A DNA stretch of 14,376 bases from JABRWC01 sp039961675 (GTDB taxonomy: Bacteria; Planctomycetota; Phycisphaerae; UBA1845; Fen-1342): assembly GCA_039961675.1 (NCBI GenBank), contig JABRWC010000124.1:1-14376 (forward strand), given 5' to 3'. Every line of letters starts with the position of its first letter. The first letter of the stretch is position 1. Positions 1 to 8,018 of this stretch are shown here, piece after piece. Position numbers and translations under genes: made by a program. The notes under the pieces were generated by a model. The model saw only the letters and a list, made by a program, of their open reading frames with translations, did not search any database and was not told the origin of the DNA.

Positions 1-355
1 TCTGCCCACGTCCGGGCTGTGCGCTGCCAGGCAGCCCGTCACTGCGTTCGTGAAGCCGAGCAGTTTCCGCCGACGAGCAGCCGCTCGCGCCGAACTCGTG
101 CGAGCCGCCGTCTGTCAGATTGGCACAGAGCACCTTGCGCGCGGCGATCGCTCCGCGGGGGTCTGCATCCGGTATCAGCTATAACAGTCTATTATATAAA
201 CACTTGTGGAACTTACGATCACGGCGGCCCGCTCTGGCACCCCGCTTGCAGAACCGCCCTCCGTGCCGCCGCGCCGCGCGCCATTTTGGCGGTCCGGCGG
301 TGGCCGTCTGAACTCGAATACGCAATCGACATCCCGGAGCGAAGGAGACGATTAC
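1..355. other. Non-coding leader upstream of groEL1
   Basis: No convincing gene is seen in this stretch; the open frames crossing it are out-of-frame extensions of groEL1 or have arginine-rich translations unlike protein. It holds two possible hairpins. One has arms 13-19 and 32-38 (7 bp, 12-nt loop). The other has arms 83-90 and 98-105 (8 bp with one G-T pair, 7-nt loop). Neither is followed by a T-run, so a terminator for a gene to the left is only a possibility. An AT-rich island at about 180-203 stands out against the GC-rich surroundings and lies 30-55 bp upstream of a -24/-12 promoter, where bent DNA would suit activator looping. No CIRCE operator was found. Confidence 0.6.
235..250 (+). 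promoter_or_regulatory. Sigma-54 (-24/-12) promoter candidate for groEL1
   Basis: The sequence reads TGGCAC, five bases, then TTGCA. The invariant GG (236-237) and GC (248-249) are exactly 10 bp apart, as in RpoN promoters (consensus TGGCAC-N5-TTGCW). Transcription would start near 260, giving a leader of about 95 nt before the groEL1 ATG at 356. Sigma-54 promoters need an enhancer-binding activator; no clear inverted-repeat activator site was recognised upstream. The match is seen directly; its use is inferred. Confidence 0.6.
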
Positions 356-2033
<1,678 letters not shown>

Positions 2034-2038
<5 letters not shown>

Positions 2039-2054
2039 TTGCGAGGAGCGAGTT
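2034..2054 (-). repeat. Heptad repeat array, minus strand, after groEL1
   Basis: Read on the minus strand, three consecutive 7-bp units fit a degenerate AACTCNN pattern: AACTCGC (2054-2048), TCCTCGC (2047-2041) and AACTACA (2040-2034). The last unit covers the groEL1 stop codon. It faces the plus-strand array at 2119-2146 across the spacer, so GAGTT segments here could pair with AACTC segments there in the mRNA (for example 2049-2054 with 2126-2131 or 2140-2145). This is the weakest of the four arrays. Confidence 0.45.
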
Positions 2055-2118
2055 GGGGCCGACAGCTCTCGGATCAGACTTGCTCGTCGCCGCTTGCGAC
2101 CGTGAAGTCTTCGCAATG

Positions 2119-2146
2119 AACTCTTAACTCGAAACTCTGAACTCGA
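2119..2146 (+). repeat. Heptad repeat array, plus strand, before groES
   Basis: Four back-to-back 7-bp units all fit AACTCNN, the last two bases being TT, GA, TG and GA in turn. The array ends exactly where the groES ribosome binding segment TTGGAGG begins (2147). The first 24 bases match 2578-2601 upstream of groEL2 at 22 of 24 positions, showing that the two intergenic arrays are copies of one element. Confidence 0.8.
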
Positions 2147-2148
2147 TT

Positions 2149-2153
2149 GGAGG
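2149..2153 (+). promoter_or_regulatory. groES ribosome binding site
   Basis: GGAGG lies eight bases before ATG 2162. This decides the start: the in-frame TTG at 2147 overlaps the Shine-Dalgarno sequence itself and is not a plausible initiator. Confidence 0.85.
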
Positions 2154-2161
2154 CATCCAAA

Positions 2162-2500
2162 ATGGCCGTTGCAACCGCACCCGCGAAGGAAACCCGGAAG
2201 GGAACCACGCTCAAGATCCGCCCGCTGGAGGATCGCGTCGTCGTCGAGCCCAATGAGGCCGAGGAGCGCACCGCCGGCGGCATCGTCCTGCCGCAGAATG
2301 CGCGCGAGAAGCCCATGCAGGGCCGCGTCGTGGCGGTCGGCCCCGGAAAGCTGATCGAAAAGAGCGGCGAGCGAGCCAAGATGTCGCTGAAGGTCGGCGA
2401 CACCATCGTGTACGGCAAGTACAGCGGCACCGAGATCGAGCTGGACGGCGTCGATTACGTCATCCTGCGCGAGAGCGACGTGCTGGCCGTGCGGGAGTAG
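2162..2500 (+). CDS. groES: Co-chaperonin GroES
   Basis: This 112-residue protein forms the heptameric lid of the GroEL chamber. The core starts at about residue 17 (LKIRPLEDRVVV), matching the N-terminus of E. coli GroES, so about 16 residues of Ala/Thr/Lys-rich N-terminal extension are present. The mobile loop that docks on GroEL carries the canonical GGIVL (39-43), and the C-terminal part has VGDTIVYGKYSGTEIELDG followed by YVILRESDVLAV. It is the only groES in the window and lies between two groEL genes, 123 bp after the first and 147 bp before the second, so it may serve both. The start is ATG 2162, set by GGAGG at 2149-2153. Both flanking spacers carry inverted heptad arrays, which could affect co-expression. 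Confidence 0.97.
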   Translation: MAVATAPAKETRKGTTLKIRPLEDRVVVEPNEAEERTAGGIVLPQNAREKPMQGRVVAVGPGKLIEKSGERAKMSLKVGDTIVYGKYSGTEIELDGVDYVILRESDVLAVRE

Positions 2501-2530
2501 TTCACGGTTGTGAGCTGGGAGTTCAGAGTG
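2496..2530 (-). repeat. Heptad repeat array, minus strand, after groES
   Basis: On the minus strand five consecutive 7-bp units run from 2530 to 2496: CACTCTG, AACTCCC, AGCTCAC, AACCGTG and AACTACT. All keep the AACTCNN phase with substitutions. The final unit covers the groES stop codon, as the corresponding array does at the groEL1 stop. Bases 2521-2529 are perfectly complementary to 2593-2601 in the opposing array (9 bp). Confidence 0.6.
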
Positions 2531-2570
2531 CGCGGCTACGTAGCGTGCCTGCGCGTGCACCCGGGACTGT

Positions 2571-2605
2571 GGCTCGCAACTCTTGGCTCGAAACTCTGAA
2601 CGGAA
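2571..2605 (+). repeat. Heptad repeat array, plus strand, before groEL2
   Basis: Five consecutive 7-bp units alternate GGCTCGM and AACTCTK types and end in a diverged unit, AACGGAA. Bases 2578-2601 match 2119-2142 upstream of groES at 22 of 24 positions. The array lies about 40 bp before groEL2 and opposes the minus-strand array at 2496-2530. The 40-bp centre between them contains the 10-bp palindrome GCTACGTAGC (2535-2544). Confidence 0.7.
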
Positions 2606-2647
2606 CGCAGACGTGCCGCGAATCACGCAACGCGAGGAAATAAGCCA

Positions 2648-4264
2648 ATGCCAGCCAAACAACTGATGTACAGCGAGCGCGCCCGGGCCGAAATGCTCCA
2701 GGGCGTCCGCAAGCTCGCCCGCACCGTCAAGGCCACGCTCGGCCCCGTCGGCCGAAACGTGCTGCTCCAGAAATCCTGGGGCTCGCCCCGCATCACCAAG
2801 GACGGCGTGACCGTCAGCAAGGAGATCGAGCTGCCCGAGCCGTTCCAGAACATGGGCGCCAAGCTCGTCAACCAGGTCGCCAGCAAGACCGGCGACGTGG
2901 CCGGCGACGGCACGACGACCGCCGCCGTCCTGGCCGAGGCGATCTTCGCCGAGGGCCTCAAGGCCGTCACCGCCGGCGCCAACCCGATGGCCGTGAAGCG
3001 CGGTATCGACGCGGCGGTCGAGAAGGCCGTCAAGAGCATCGCCGACCAGAGCCAGAAGGTCCGCGGCAAGGACGACATCGCCAAGGTCGGCACGATCAGC
3101 GCCAACGGCGACAAAGAGATCGGCAAAATGCTGTCCGAGGCCTTCGAAAAGGTCGGCAAGGACGGCGTGATCGAGATCGAGGAGGGCAAGGGTCTCGACA
3201 CCACTTGGGAGCACGTGGACGGGATGCAGTTCGACAAGGGCTACATCTCCCCGTACTTCCTGACCAACACGAACACGCTCGAGACCGTCCTCGAAGATCC
3301 GTACATCCTGATTTACGAGAAGAAGATCAGCTCGCTGCGCGACTTCGTGCCGCTGCTCGAGAAAATCGTCAACGTCGGCAAGCCGATCCTGATCATCGCC
3401 GAGGACGTCGAGGGCGAGGCGCTTGCCGCGCTGGTCGTCAACAAGCTCCGCGGCGTGATCCAGTGCGCCGCGGTCAAGGCCCCCGGCTTCGGCGACCGCC
3501 GCAAGGCCATGCTGGGCGACATCGCGGTGGTCACCGGCGGCACGTTCATCAGCGAGGACCAGGGTCTGAAGCTGGAGAACATCGAACTGGACATGCTGGG
3601 TCGGGCCAAGCGCGTAGTCGTCACCAAGGACGACACGACGATCATCGAGGGCGCCGGCAAGAAGAAGGACATCGAGGCCCGCATGGGCCAGATTCGGGCC
3701 CAGATCGAGAAGACCACCAGCGACTACGACCGCGAGAAACTCCAGGAGCGGCTGGCCAAGCTCACCGGCGGCGTGGCCGTGGTGCAGGTCGGCGGCGCGA
3801 CCGAGATCGAGGTCAAGGAGCGCAAGGATCTGGTGGACGATGCGTTCCACGCCACGAAGGCCGCCAGCGAGGAGGGCGTAGTGGCCGGCGGCGGCGTGGC
3901 GTTCCTGCACGCGATCAAGCCCGTCCGCGACGCGCTGAAGAACGTCGAGGGCGATGAGCGCATCGGCTACCAGATCATCGCCAAGGCGCTGGAATTCCCG
4001 ACGCGGCAGATCGCCGAAAACGCCGGATACGACGGCGGCGTCGTGGTGGACGAGGTCCTGTCGCGCGGCAAGAACGTCGGCTTCAACGCCGCGACGGGCG
4101 AATACGTCGATATGTTCGAGGCGGGAATCCTCGATCCGGCGAAGGTGGCGCGCGTGGCGCTCCAGAACGCGGCCAGCGTCGCCGGGCTGATGCTGACGAC
4201 GGATGTACTCTGCACGGAGTACAAGGAAGACAAGCACGAGCGGATCGAAGGCGCGACGCACTGA
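2648..4264 (+). CDS. groEL: Chaperonin GroEL, copy 2 (tailless)
   Basis: This is a 538-residue second 60-kDa chaperonin paralogue. The start is ATG 2648, seven bases after GAGGAAA (2634-2640). Catalytic Asp52 (TKDGVTV), Asp87 (GDGTTT) and Asp398 all sit at E. coli numbering, and the nucleotide loop VVAGGGVAF is canonical. The apical face is conserved: Tyr199 and Tyr203 in GYISPYF, Leu259, Val263 and Val264, and the APGFGDRRKAM motif. What is missing is the flexible Gly-Gly-Met tail: after the last conserved segment (about residue 521) the protein ends in a short charged stretch finishing ATH. The tail is known to line the chamber and aid folding, so its loss suggests a specialised role, although tailless GroELs can still be active. 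It lies immediately downstream of groES. By body sequence it looks more canonical than copy 1. Confidence 0.97.
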   Translation: MPAKQLMYSERARAEMLQGVRKLARTVKATLGPVGRNVLLQKSWGSPRITKDGVTVSKEIELPEPFQNMGAKLVNQVASKTGDVAGDGTTTAAVLAEAIFAEGLKAVTAGANPMAVKRGIDAAVEKAVKSIADQSQKVRGKDDIAKVGTISANGDKEIGKMLSEAFEKVGKDGVIEIEEGKGLDTTWEHVDGMQFDKGYISPYFLTNTNTLETVLEDPYILIYEKKISSLRDFVPLLEKIVNVGKPILIIAEDVEGEALAALVVNKLRGVIQCAAVKAPGFGDRRKAMLGDIAVVTGGTFISEDQGLKLENIELDMLGRAKRVVVTKDDTTIIEGAGKKKDIEARMGQIRAQIEKTTSDYDREKLQERLAKLTGGVAVVQVGGATEIEVKERKDLVDDAFHATKAASEEGVVAGGGVAFLHAIKPVRDALKNVEGDERIGYQIIAKALEFPTRQIAENAGYDGGVVVDEVLSRGKNVGFNAATGEYVDMFEAGILDPAKVARVALQNAASVAGLMLTTDVLCTEYKEDKHERIEGATH

Positions 4265-4347
4265 ATTGCGGCCGGAGCCGGGCCTTCGCGCGGCGGAGTG
4301 TCGACGGTGGCCGGCCAGCCGTCCGGGAACAAAGGCCGAGAGTTGCG

Positions 4348-4381
4348 GGCGGGGCAAGCGAGGACAGACGCTTGCCCCGTC
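4348..4381 (+). other. Strong hairpin between groEL2 and dnaJ
   Basis: Arms 4351-4360 (GGGGCAAGCG) and 4369-4378 are perfect inverted complements around an 8-nt loop. They extend outward to 13 bp at 4348/4381 with one G-T pair. The hairpin sits 84 bp past the groEL2 stop and about 110 bp before dnaJ. No T-run follows, so it could be a factor-assisted terminator, an mRNA stabiliser or processing site, or a copy of a palindromic repeat. Confidence 0.6.
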
Positions 4382-4489
4382 GTGCTGAGTCGTCGGAGTG
4401 CTCGAGAGCGTGGGCGAGTGCGCCGCGTGCGAACGCCAGCGCCGGCGCGCAGGGTTTCGAGATCCCGGGGAAGCGCAACACCGTAATTC

Positions 4490-5647
4490 ATGAGCGCCAC
4501 AGTGTCGGCAGCTAAGCGCGATTATTACGAAGTGCTGAGCGTCCCCCGCGACGCCTCGCCGGAGGAGATCAAGCGCGCCTACCGCAAGGCCGCCATGCAC
4601 TTTCACCCGGATCGGAACAAGGCCCCGGATGCCGAGCAGAAGTTCAAGGAGGCCGCCGAGGCCTACGAGGTCCTCTCCGATCCCGCCAAGCGCAACCGGT
4701 ACGATCGCTTCGGCCACGCCGGGCTGACGGGCGTCGGCATTCACGACTTCTCCGGGATGGGCGCGGAGGACATCTTCAGCGTTTTCGGCGACCTCTTTGG
4801 GGACATGTTCGGCGGCCGCCCGCGAAGCCGATCCGCCGGCGGCATCGACATTCAGACGCTGGTCGAGATCGATCTGAAGGACGCCGCCACCGGCGTCGAG
4901 AAGACGCTCCAGTTCGAGCGCTCGGATTTCTGCCCGCAATGCGGCGGGCGCGGCGCGGAGCGCGGCAGTCCGACCGTCACCTGCCGCACCTGCGGCGGCT
5001 ACGGACAGGTCGAGCGCCAGACGAACATGGGCATCTTCGTCACGCGCACGGTGGTGGACTGCCCGAACTGCCGCGGGCGCGGGACGCTGATCGAGCACCC
5101 GTGCCGTGAATGCCGCGGCTCCGGCCGGACGATGCGCGAAGTCGTACTCGGCGTGAAGATCCCGCCGGGAATTCACGACGGACAGCGCGTGCGAATCCGC
5201 GGCGAGGGAGAGCCGGGGGCGAGCGGCACGTCGCGCGGCGACCTGCACTGCGTGGTGCGCATCCGCGAGCATCCGTTCTTCGAGCGCGACGGGAACAACC
5301 TGATCTGCCGCCTGCCGATCAGCTTCACGCAGGCGGCGCTCGGCGCCCAGGTCGAGGTCCCCACGCTGACCGGCACGGCGCCGCTGCGCATCCCCGCGGG
5401 TACGCAGTACGGCGCGACGTTCCGCCTGTCGGGAAAGGGCATGCCGGACATCCGCAGCGGCCGGCCTGGCGACGAGATCGTTCAGGTGCTGATCGAGATT
5501 CCCAAGCAACTCAGCCGCCCGCAACAGGAGCTGCTGCGGAAGTTCGCGGCGACCGAGAACAAGGACGTGCTGCCGGAGTCGAAGGGGTTCTTCGAGCGCA
5601 TGCGCGAGTACATCACGGGGCTTGGAGACGGAAAGGCGGACCCGTGA
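4490..5647 (+). CDS. dnaJ: Chaperone protein DnaJ (Hsp40, type I)
   Basis: This 385-residue cochaperone stimulates DnaK ATPase activity and delivers unfolded substrates. Domains in order: the J domain at about 10-75 with the essential HPD at 39-41; a Gly/Phe-rich linker at about 75-118 with repeated phenylalanines (FGDLFGDMFGG); and a zinc-binding region with four CxxCxGxG repeats (Cys148/151, 165/168, 191/194, 205/208). C-terminal substrate-binding and dimerisation domains follow, with the typical GDLHCVVRIREHPFFERDG and LSGKGMP segments. Length is in the normal range. The start is ATG 4490; the nearest Shine-Dalgarno-like stretch, GGGGAAG (4467-4473), is 16 bases upstream, so initiation looks weak, but no better start is visible. 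grpE follows after 83 bp. The partner dnaK is not in this window. Confidence 0.97.
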   Translation: MSATVSAAKRDYYEVLSVPRDASPEEIKRAYRKAAMHFHPDRNKAPDAEQKFKEAAEAYEVLSDPAKRNRYDRFGHAGLTGVGIHDFSGMGAEDIFSVFGDLFGDMFGGRPRSRSAGGIDIQTLVEIDLKDAATGVEKTLQFERSDFCPQCGGRGAERGSPTVTCRTCGGYGQVERQTNMGIFVTRTVVDCPNCRGRGTLIEHPCRECRGSGRTMREVVLGVKIPPGIHDGQRVRIRGEGEPGASGTSRGDLHCVVRIREHPFFERDGNNLICRLPISFTQAALGAQVEVPTLTGTAPLRIPAGTQYGATFRLSGKGMPDIRSGRPGDEIVQVLIEIPKQLSRPQQELLRKFAATENKDVLPESKGFFERMREYITGLGDGKADP

Positions 5648-5730
5648 TGCGCCCAGGCGGCGCGGAGGCCGCTTGTGGCGCGGCTCTTGGGCAGACGAAA
5701 GGGGAAGTCTGAGTGCGAGGACCATCGACG

Positions 5731-6303
5731 ATGAGCGACGAAGCTGCGCGTGAGAGCCAGAAGGACGGTTCGGACGCGGCCGAGTCTCCCGCCGAGGTCG
5801 CGGCGCAGCCGCCGCCGCCGGCAGAGGAGCTGGAAACGCTGCGCGCCGAGGTCGAGAAGTTGCGCGATCAGAAACTCCGCGCCCTGGCCGAAGCGCGCAA
5901 CGCGCAGCAGCGCGCCCAGCGAGAGAAGGAACTGGCCCTCCGGTACGCCGAGGCCGACTTCGCCCGCGATCTGCTCGTGGTCATTGACGACTTGGAGCGC
6001 ACGATCGACTCGGCCCGCACCGCCGAGAGCCTCGCGCCCGTGCTCGACGGCGTGCGGATCATCCAGGAGCACTTCCTCGACGTGCTGAAAAAACGCGGCA
6101 TCCAGCAAATCGAGTCCGTGGGACAGCCCTTCGATCCGGCGCTGCATGAGGCGCTCTTGCAGGAACCCAGCACCGACGTTCCCGCCGGCGTCGTGACCAA
6201 GGAGCTGGCGCGCGGCTACCGCATGCACGGTCGCGTGATCCGCGCCGCGCGTGTCGCGGTTTCGGGTGGCCCGCCCGCCGACGCTGGGGAATCGGGAGGC
6301 TAA
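5731..6303 (+). CDS. grpE: Nucleotide exchange factor GrpE
   Basis: This 190-residue protein is the ADP/ATP exchange factor for DnaK. The N-terminus (about 1-32) is acidic and Ala/Pro-rich, followed by a long heptad-containing helix (about 33-75) that forms the dimer coiled coil. The C-terminal beta-domain carries the GrpE signature: FDPALHEALLQ (134-144), then VPAGVVTKELARGYRMHGRVIRAARVAV (written as the conserved segments VPAGVV, RGYRMHGR and ARVAV, about 150-177). The start ATG 5731 lies nine bases after GAGGA (5717-5721). An in-frame GTG at 5713 would add six residues but has no better ribosome site. It sits between dnaJ and a FmdB-type gene whose start is 4 nt after the grpE stop, so these two are almost certainly co-transcribed. 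Confidence 0.96.
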   Translation: MSDEAARESQKDGSDAAESPAEVAAQPPPPAEELETLRAEVEKLRDQKLRALAEARNAQQRAQREKELALRYAEADFARDLLVVIDDLERTIDSARTAESLAPVLDGVRIIQEHFLDVLKKRGIQQIESVGQPFDPALHEALLQEPSTDVPAGVVTKELARGYRMHGRVIRAARVAVSGGPPADAGESGG

Positions 6304-6307
6304 ATCC

Positions 6308-6646
6308 ATGCCGACGTACGACTACGCCTGCGACGCCTGCCGGCACGAATTCGAAGAGTTCCAGTCCATCACCGCCGCGCCGCTGCGGAAGTGTCCGAGC
6401 TGCGGGCAGCCGAAGCTTCGGCGCCTCATCGGCCCCGGCGCCGGCGTGCTGTTCAAGGGCAGCGGTTTCTACCAGACGGATTACCGGTCCGAGTCCTACA
6501 AGAAGGCCGCCGAGGCCGAGAAAAAACCCGCTTCCACCGACGGCGCGGCCAAGCCAGCCAGCGTCGACGCCGCGACCGGCGGCAAGTCCACCGCCGCGGC
6601 AAGCGGCGACTCCAACAAGCGCAACAAGAACTCGCCCTCCGCCTGA
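6308..6646 (+). CDS. FmdB-family zinc ribbon protein
   Basis: This is a 112-residue small protein. The N-terminal 40 residues are a typical FmdB-type putative regulatory zinc ribbon: MPTYDYACDAC opening, metal-binding pairs Cys8/Cys11 and Cys29/Cys32, then LRRLIGPGAGVLFKGSGFYQTDYR, which is characteristic of the family (given here as LRRLIG and KGSGFYQTDY). From about residue 62 the protein is Lys/Ala/Ser/Thr-rich, low in complexity and probably disordered. The start is ATG 6308, eight bases after GGGAGG (6294-6299) and 4 nt after the grpE stop, so it is read as part of the grpE transcript. The family was named after a regulator of formamidase genes, but most members have no demonstrated function. 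A link to chaperone function here rests only on position. Confidence 0.9.
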   Translation: MPTYDYACDACRHEFEEFQSITAAPLRKCPSCGQPKLRRLIGPGAGVLFKGSGFYQTDYRSESYKKAAEAEKKPASTDGAAKPASVDAATGGKSTAAASGDSNKRNKNSPSA

Positions 6647-6905
6647 CCGGCAATATCGACGTGACCCGTCAAGCGGCCCCGTAGGCAACGGCGCGGTTCC
6701 GCCTGCATCCGCCGCGCTTGCGTTCCGCTGCCCGGACGCCGTGCCGCCTACGCGGCCTCCGCATCCGCTTACGCAACACAGCCTCCCCGCGAACCGATAC
6801 ACCTGCGGTGACACACGCCGGCACGCGGACATGCCTGTCCCGGCCGCACGCTCGTTCGGCAGGCGCCTGGATCTGCCTGTCGAGTGGCTCCTGTGGAGGA
6901 AGATC
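6647..6905. other. Intergenic region, FmdB gene to SDR gene
   Basis: This 259-bp gap separates the zinc-ribbon gene from the SDR. The SDR frame stays open back to ATG 6741, but the extra 55 residues are Pro/Arg-rich and unlike any Rossmann N-terminus, so they are treated as non-coding. A short inverted pair (GTAGGC 6681-6686 and GCCTAC 6746-6751) is visible but too weak to call. No convincing promoter or terminator was recognised. Confidence 0.45.
6895..6900 (+). promoter_or_regulatory. Ribosome binding site of the SDR gene
   Basis: GGAGGA lies five bases before GTG 6906. It supports the GTG start, which places the Rossmann glycine motif at residues 8-14 as expected, over the upstream in-frame ATG 6741. 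Confidence 0.75.
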
Positions 6906-7865
6906 GTGAAAACCCTGTTCGTCACCGGCGCCGAGGGATTCACCGGCAAGCACCTCGTCACGTTTCTGCGTCGTCGGGGGTACGACGTGGTCGGCGGCGT
7001 CCGGAACCGTGCCCGAAAGCTCGGCTTCGAGAAACACTACGGCAAAGCGCTCGTCTGCGACGTCACCGATCCGATTGACGTGGCTCGGGCCGTCGCGGCC
7101 GTCAAGCCCGACGGCATCGTCCATCTCGCCGGCACTTCGCTGCCCACAGTGGCCAGCGACGAGCCCCTGACGGCGTACCAGACGATCGTCAGCGCCTGGG
7201 CGCACCTGCTCGACGCCGTGCGCCGCATCGTCCCGCGCGCCCGGGTCGTGCTGGTCAGCGCCTGCGACGTGTACGGGAACGCCGGCGCCGACGGGAAGCC
7301 GATCGCCGAGAGCGTCTCCCCGCAGCCCGTGAGCACGTTCGGCTCGCTGAAGGCGACGGCCGAGTCGATCGCCCAGACGTTCTTCCTGAACTACCGGCTG
7401 AACATCAGCATCGCGCGGCCGTTCCATTACGTCGGCGAGGGGCAGTCGGACCAGTTCTTCTTCGCCGCCATCGCCAAGCGCCTCGCGACCGCCGACGCGG
7501 CTATCGACGGCGCCGCGATCGAGTTGCCGGATCTGAGCGCGAGGCGTGACCTGCTGCACATTATGGACGCCGTGCAGGGTTACACCGACGTGCTTGAAGA
7601 GGGCCGGCCGAGCGAGGTCTACAACATCGCCTCGGGCGAGTGCCACACGGTCCGCGAGATCGTCGAGGAGATCGCGCGCTGCGCCGGTCGGAACGTGACG
7701 TTCACGGAGCAGCCCGCGGACAACGGGGGCCAGATCGCCTGTCTGTGCGGGAACAGCGCCCGGATTCGCGAAGAGTTCGGCTGGCGCCCGGACCAGACCT
7801 GGAAGCAGGCCGTCGGCGACCTGGTGGCCAGTTTCCAGAAGCACGAGGCGGCGGCGACCGCGTAG
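6906..7865 (+). CDS. Extended SDR, nucleotide-sugar reductase/dehydratase-like
   Basis: This 319-residue protein starts at GTG 6906 behind GGAGGA. The Rossmann motif is TGAEGFTG (Gly8, Gly11, Gly14), followed by the nucleotide-binding HLAG at 73-76. The stretch RPFHYVGEGQSDQFF (171-185), the RRDLLHIMD segment and VYNIASG (238-244) resemble GDP-6-deoxy-4-keto-mannose reductases (Rmd) and GDP-mannose 4,6-dehydratases, suggesting a GDP-sugar or similar substrate. The active site is degenerate: at the Ser/Thr position four residues before the Tyr of VYG there is Ala119 (SACDVYG), and the YxxxK motif reads FGSLK, with Phe145 replacing the catalytic Tyr; Lys149 remains. Classical hydride-transfer chemistry would be impaired, so it may bind nucleotide-sugar without normal turnover, or use other residues. 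It stands alone with no sugar-pathway neighbours and converges on the minus-strand gene ending at 8019. Confidence 0.88.
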   Translation: MKTLFVTGAEGFTGKHLVTFLRRRGYDVVGGVRNRARKLGFEKHYGKALVCDVTDPIDVARAVAAVKPDGIVHLAGTSLPTVASDEPLTAYQTIVSAWAHLLDAVRRIVPRARVVLVSACDVYGNAGADGKPIAESVSPQPVSTFGSLKATAESIAQTFFLNYRLNISIARPFHYVGEGQSDQFFFAAIAKRLATADAAIDGAAIELPDLSARRDLLHIMDAVQGYTDVLEEGRPSEVYNIASGECHTVREIVEEIARCAGRNVTFTEQPADNGGQIACLCGNSARIREEFGWRPDQTWKQAVGDLVASFQKHEAAATA

Positions 7866-7901
7866 CCGCCGGCATCGAACATCCGTCGTCGGGATCCGCG
7901 C

Positions 7902-7949
7902 GGCCCGGGGCCTCGGCTCCGGGCCGCCGGCGCTTGCGCGCCCGGCGGC
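7902..7949. terminator. Candidate bidirectional terminator between convergent genes
   Basis: Two overlapping GC-rich hairpins lie between the SDR stop (7865) and the stop of the minus-strand gene (8019). One pairs 7902-7908 with 7919-7925 (7 bp, 10-nt loop). The stronger pairs 7923-7930 with 7942-7949 (8 bp) and adds 3 inner bp (7931-7933 with 7938-7940), one bulged C and a TTGC loop. Only a short CTTTC follows on the plus strand, so classic intrinsic termination is not certain. Because the arms share 7923-7925, only one full hairpin can form at a time. Confidence 0.5.
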
Positions 7950-8018
7950 GTCCCGGGGCTTTCGTAGCGGGTTCTGACACGACCGGCCCGGCACTTCCGT
8001 ACCGGGTTCCGATCCGCG

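Noticed and set aside
120..145. A second TGGCAC...TTGC pair in the groEL1 leader
   Set aside because: The two elements are 8 bases apart instead of 5, so the GG-GC spacing does not fit sigma-54.
180..203. AT-rich island as a sigma-70 -10 region
   Set aside because: TATAAC and TATAAA are present, but no reasonable -35 lies 16-18 bp upstream of either. It is retained only as a possible bend upstream of the -24/-12 promoter.
4387..4420. Repeated GAGTGC half-sites before dnaJ, resembling CIRCE
   Set aside because: They lie as direct repeats with the wrong spacing. The TTAGCACTC partner is absent, so they do not form a CIRCE operator.
5647..5712. A 21-codon frame overlapping the dnaJ stop (TGATG) and ending just before grpE
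   Set aside because: The overlap looks like translational coupling, but the peptide is Gly/Ala-rich without features and no ribosome site specific to it is visible. It could at most be a leader peptide for grpE.
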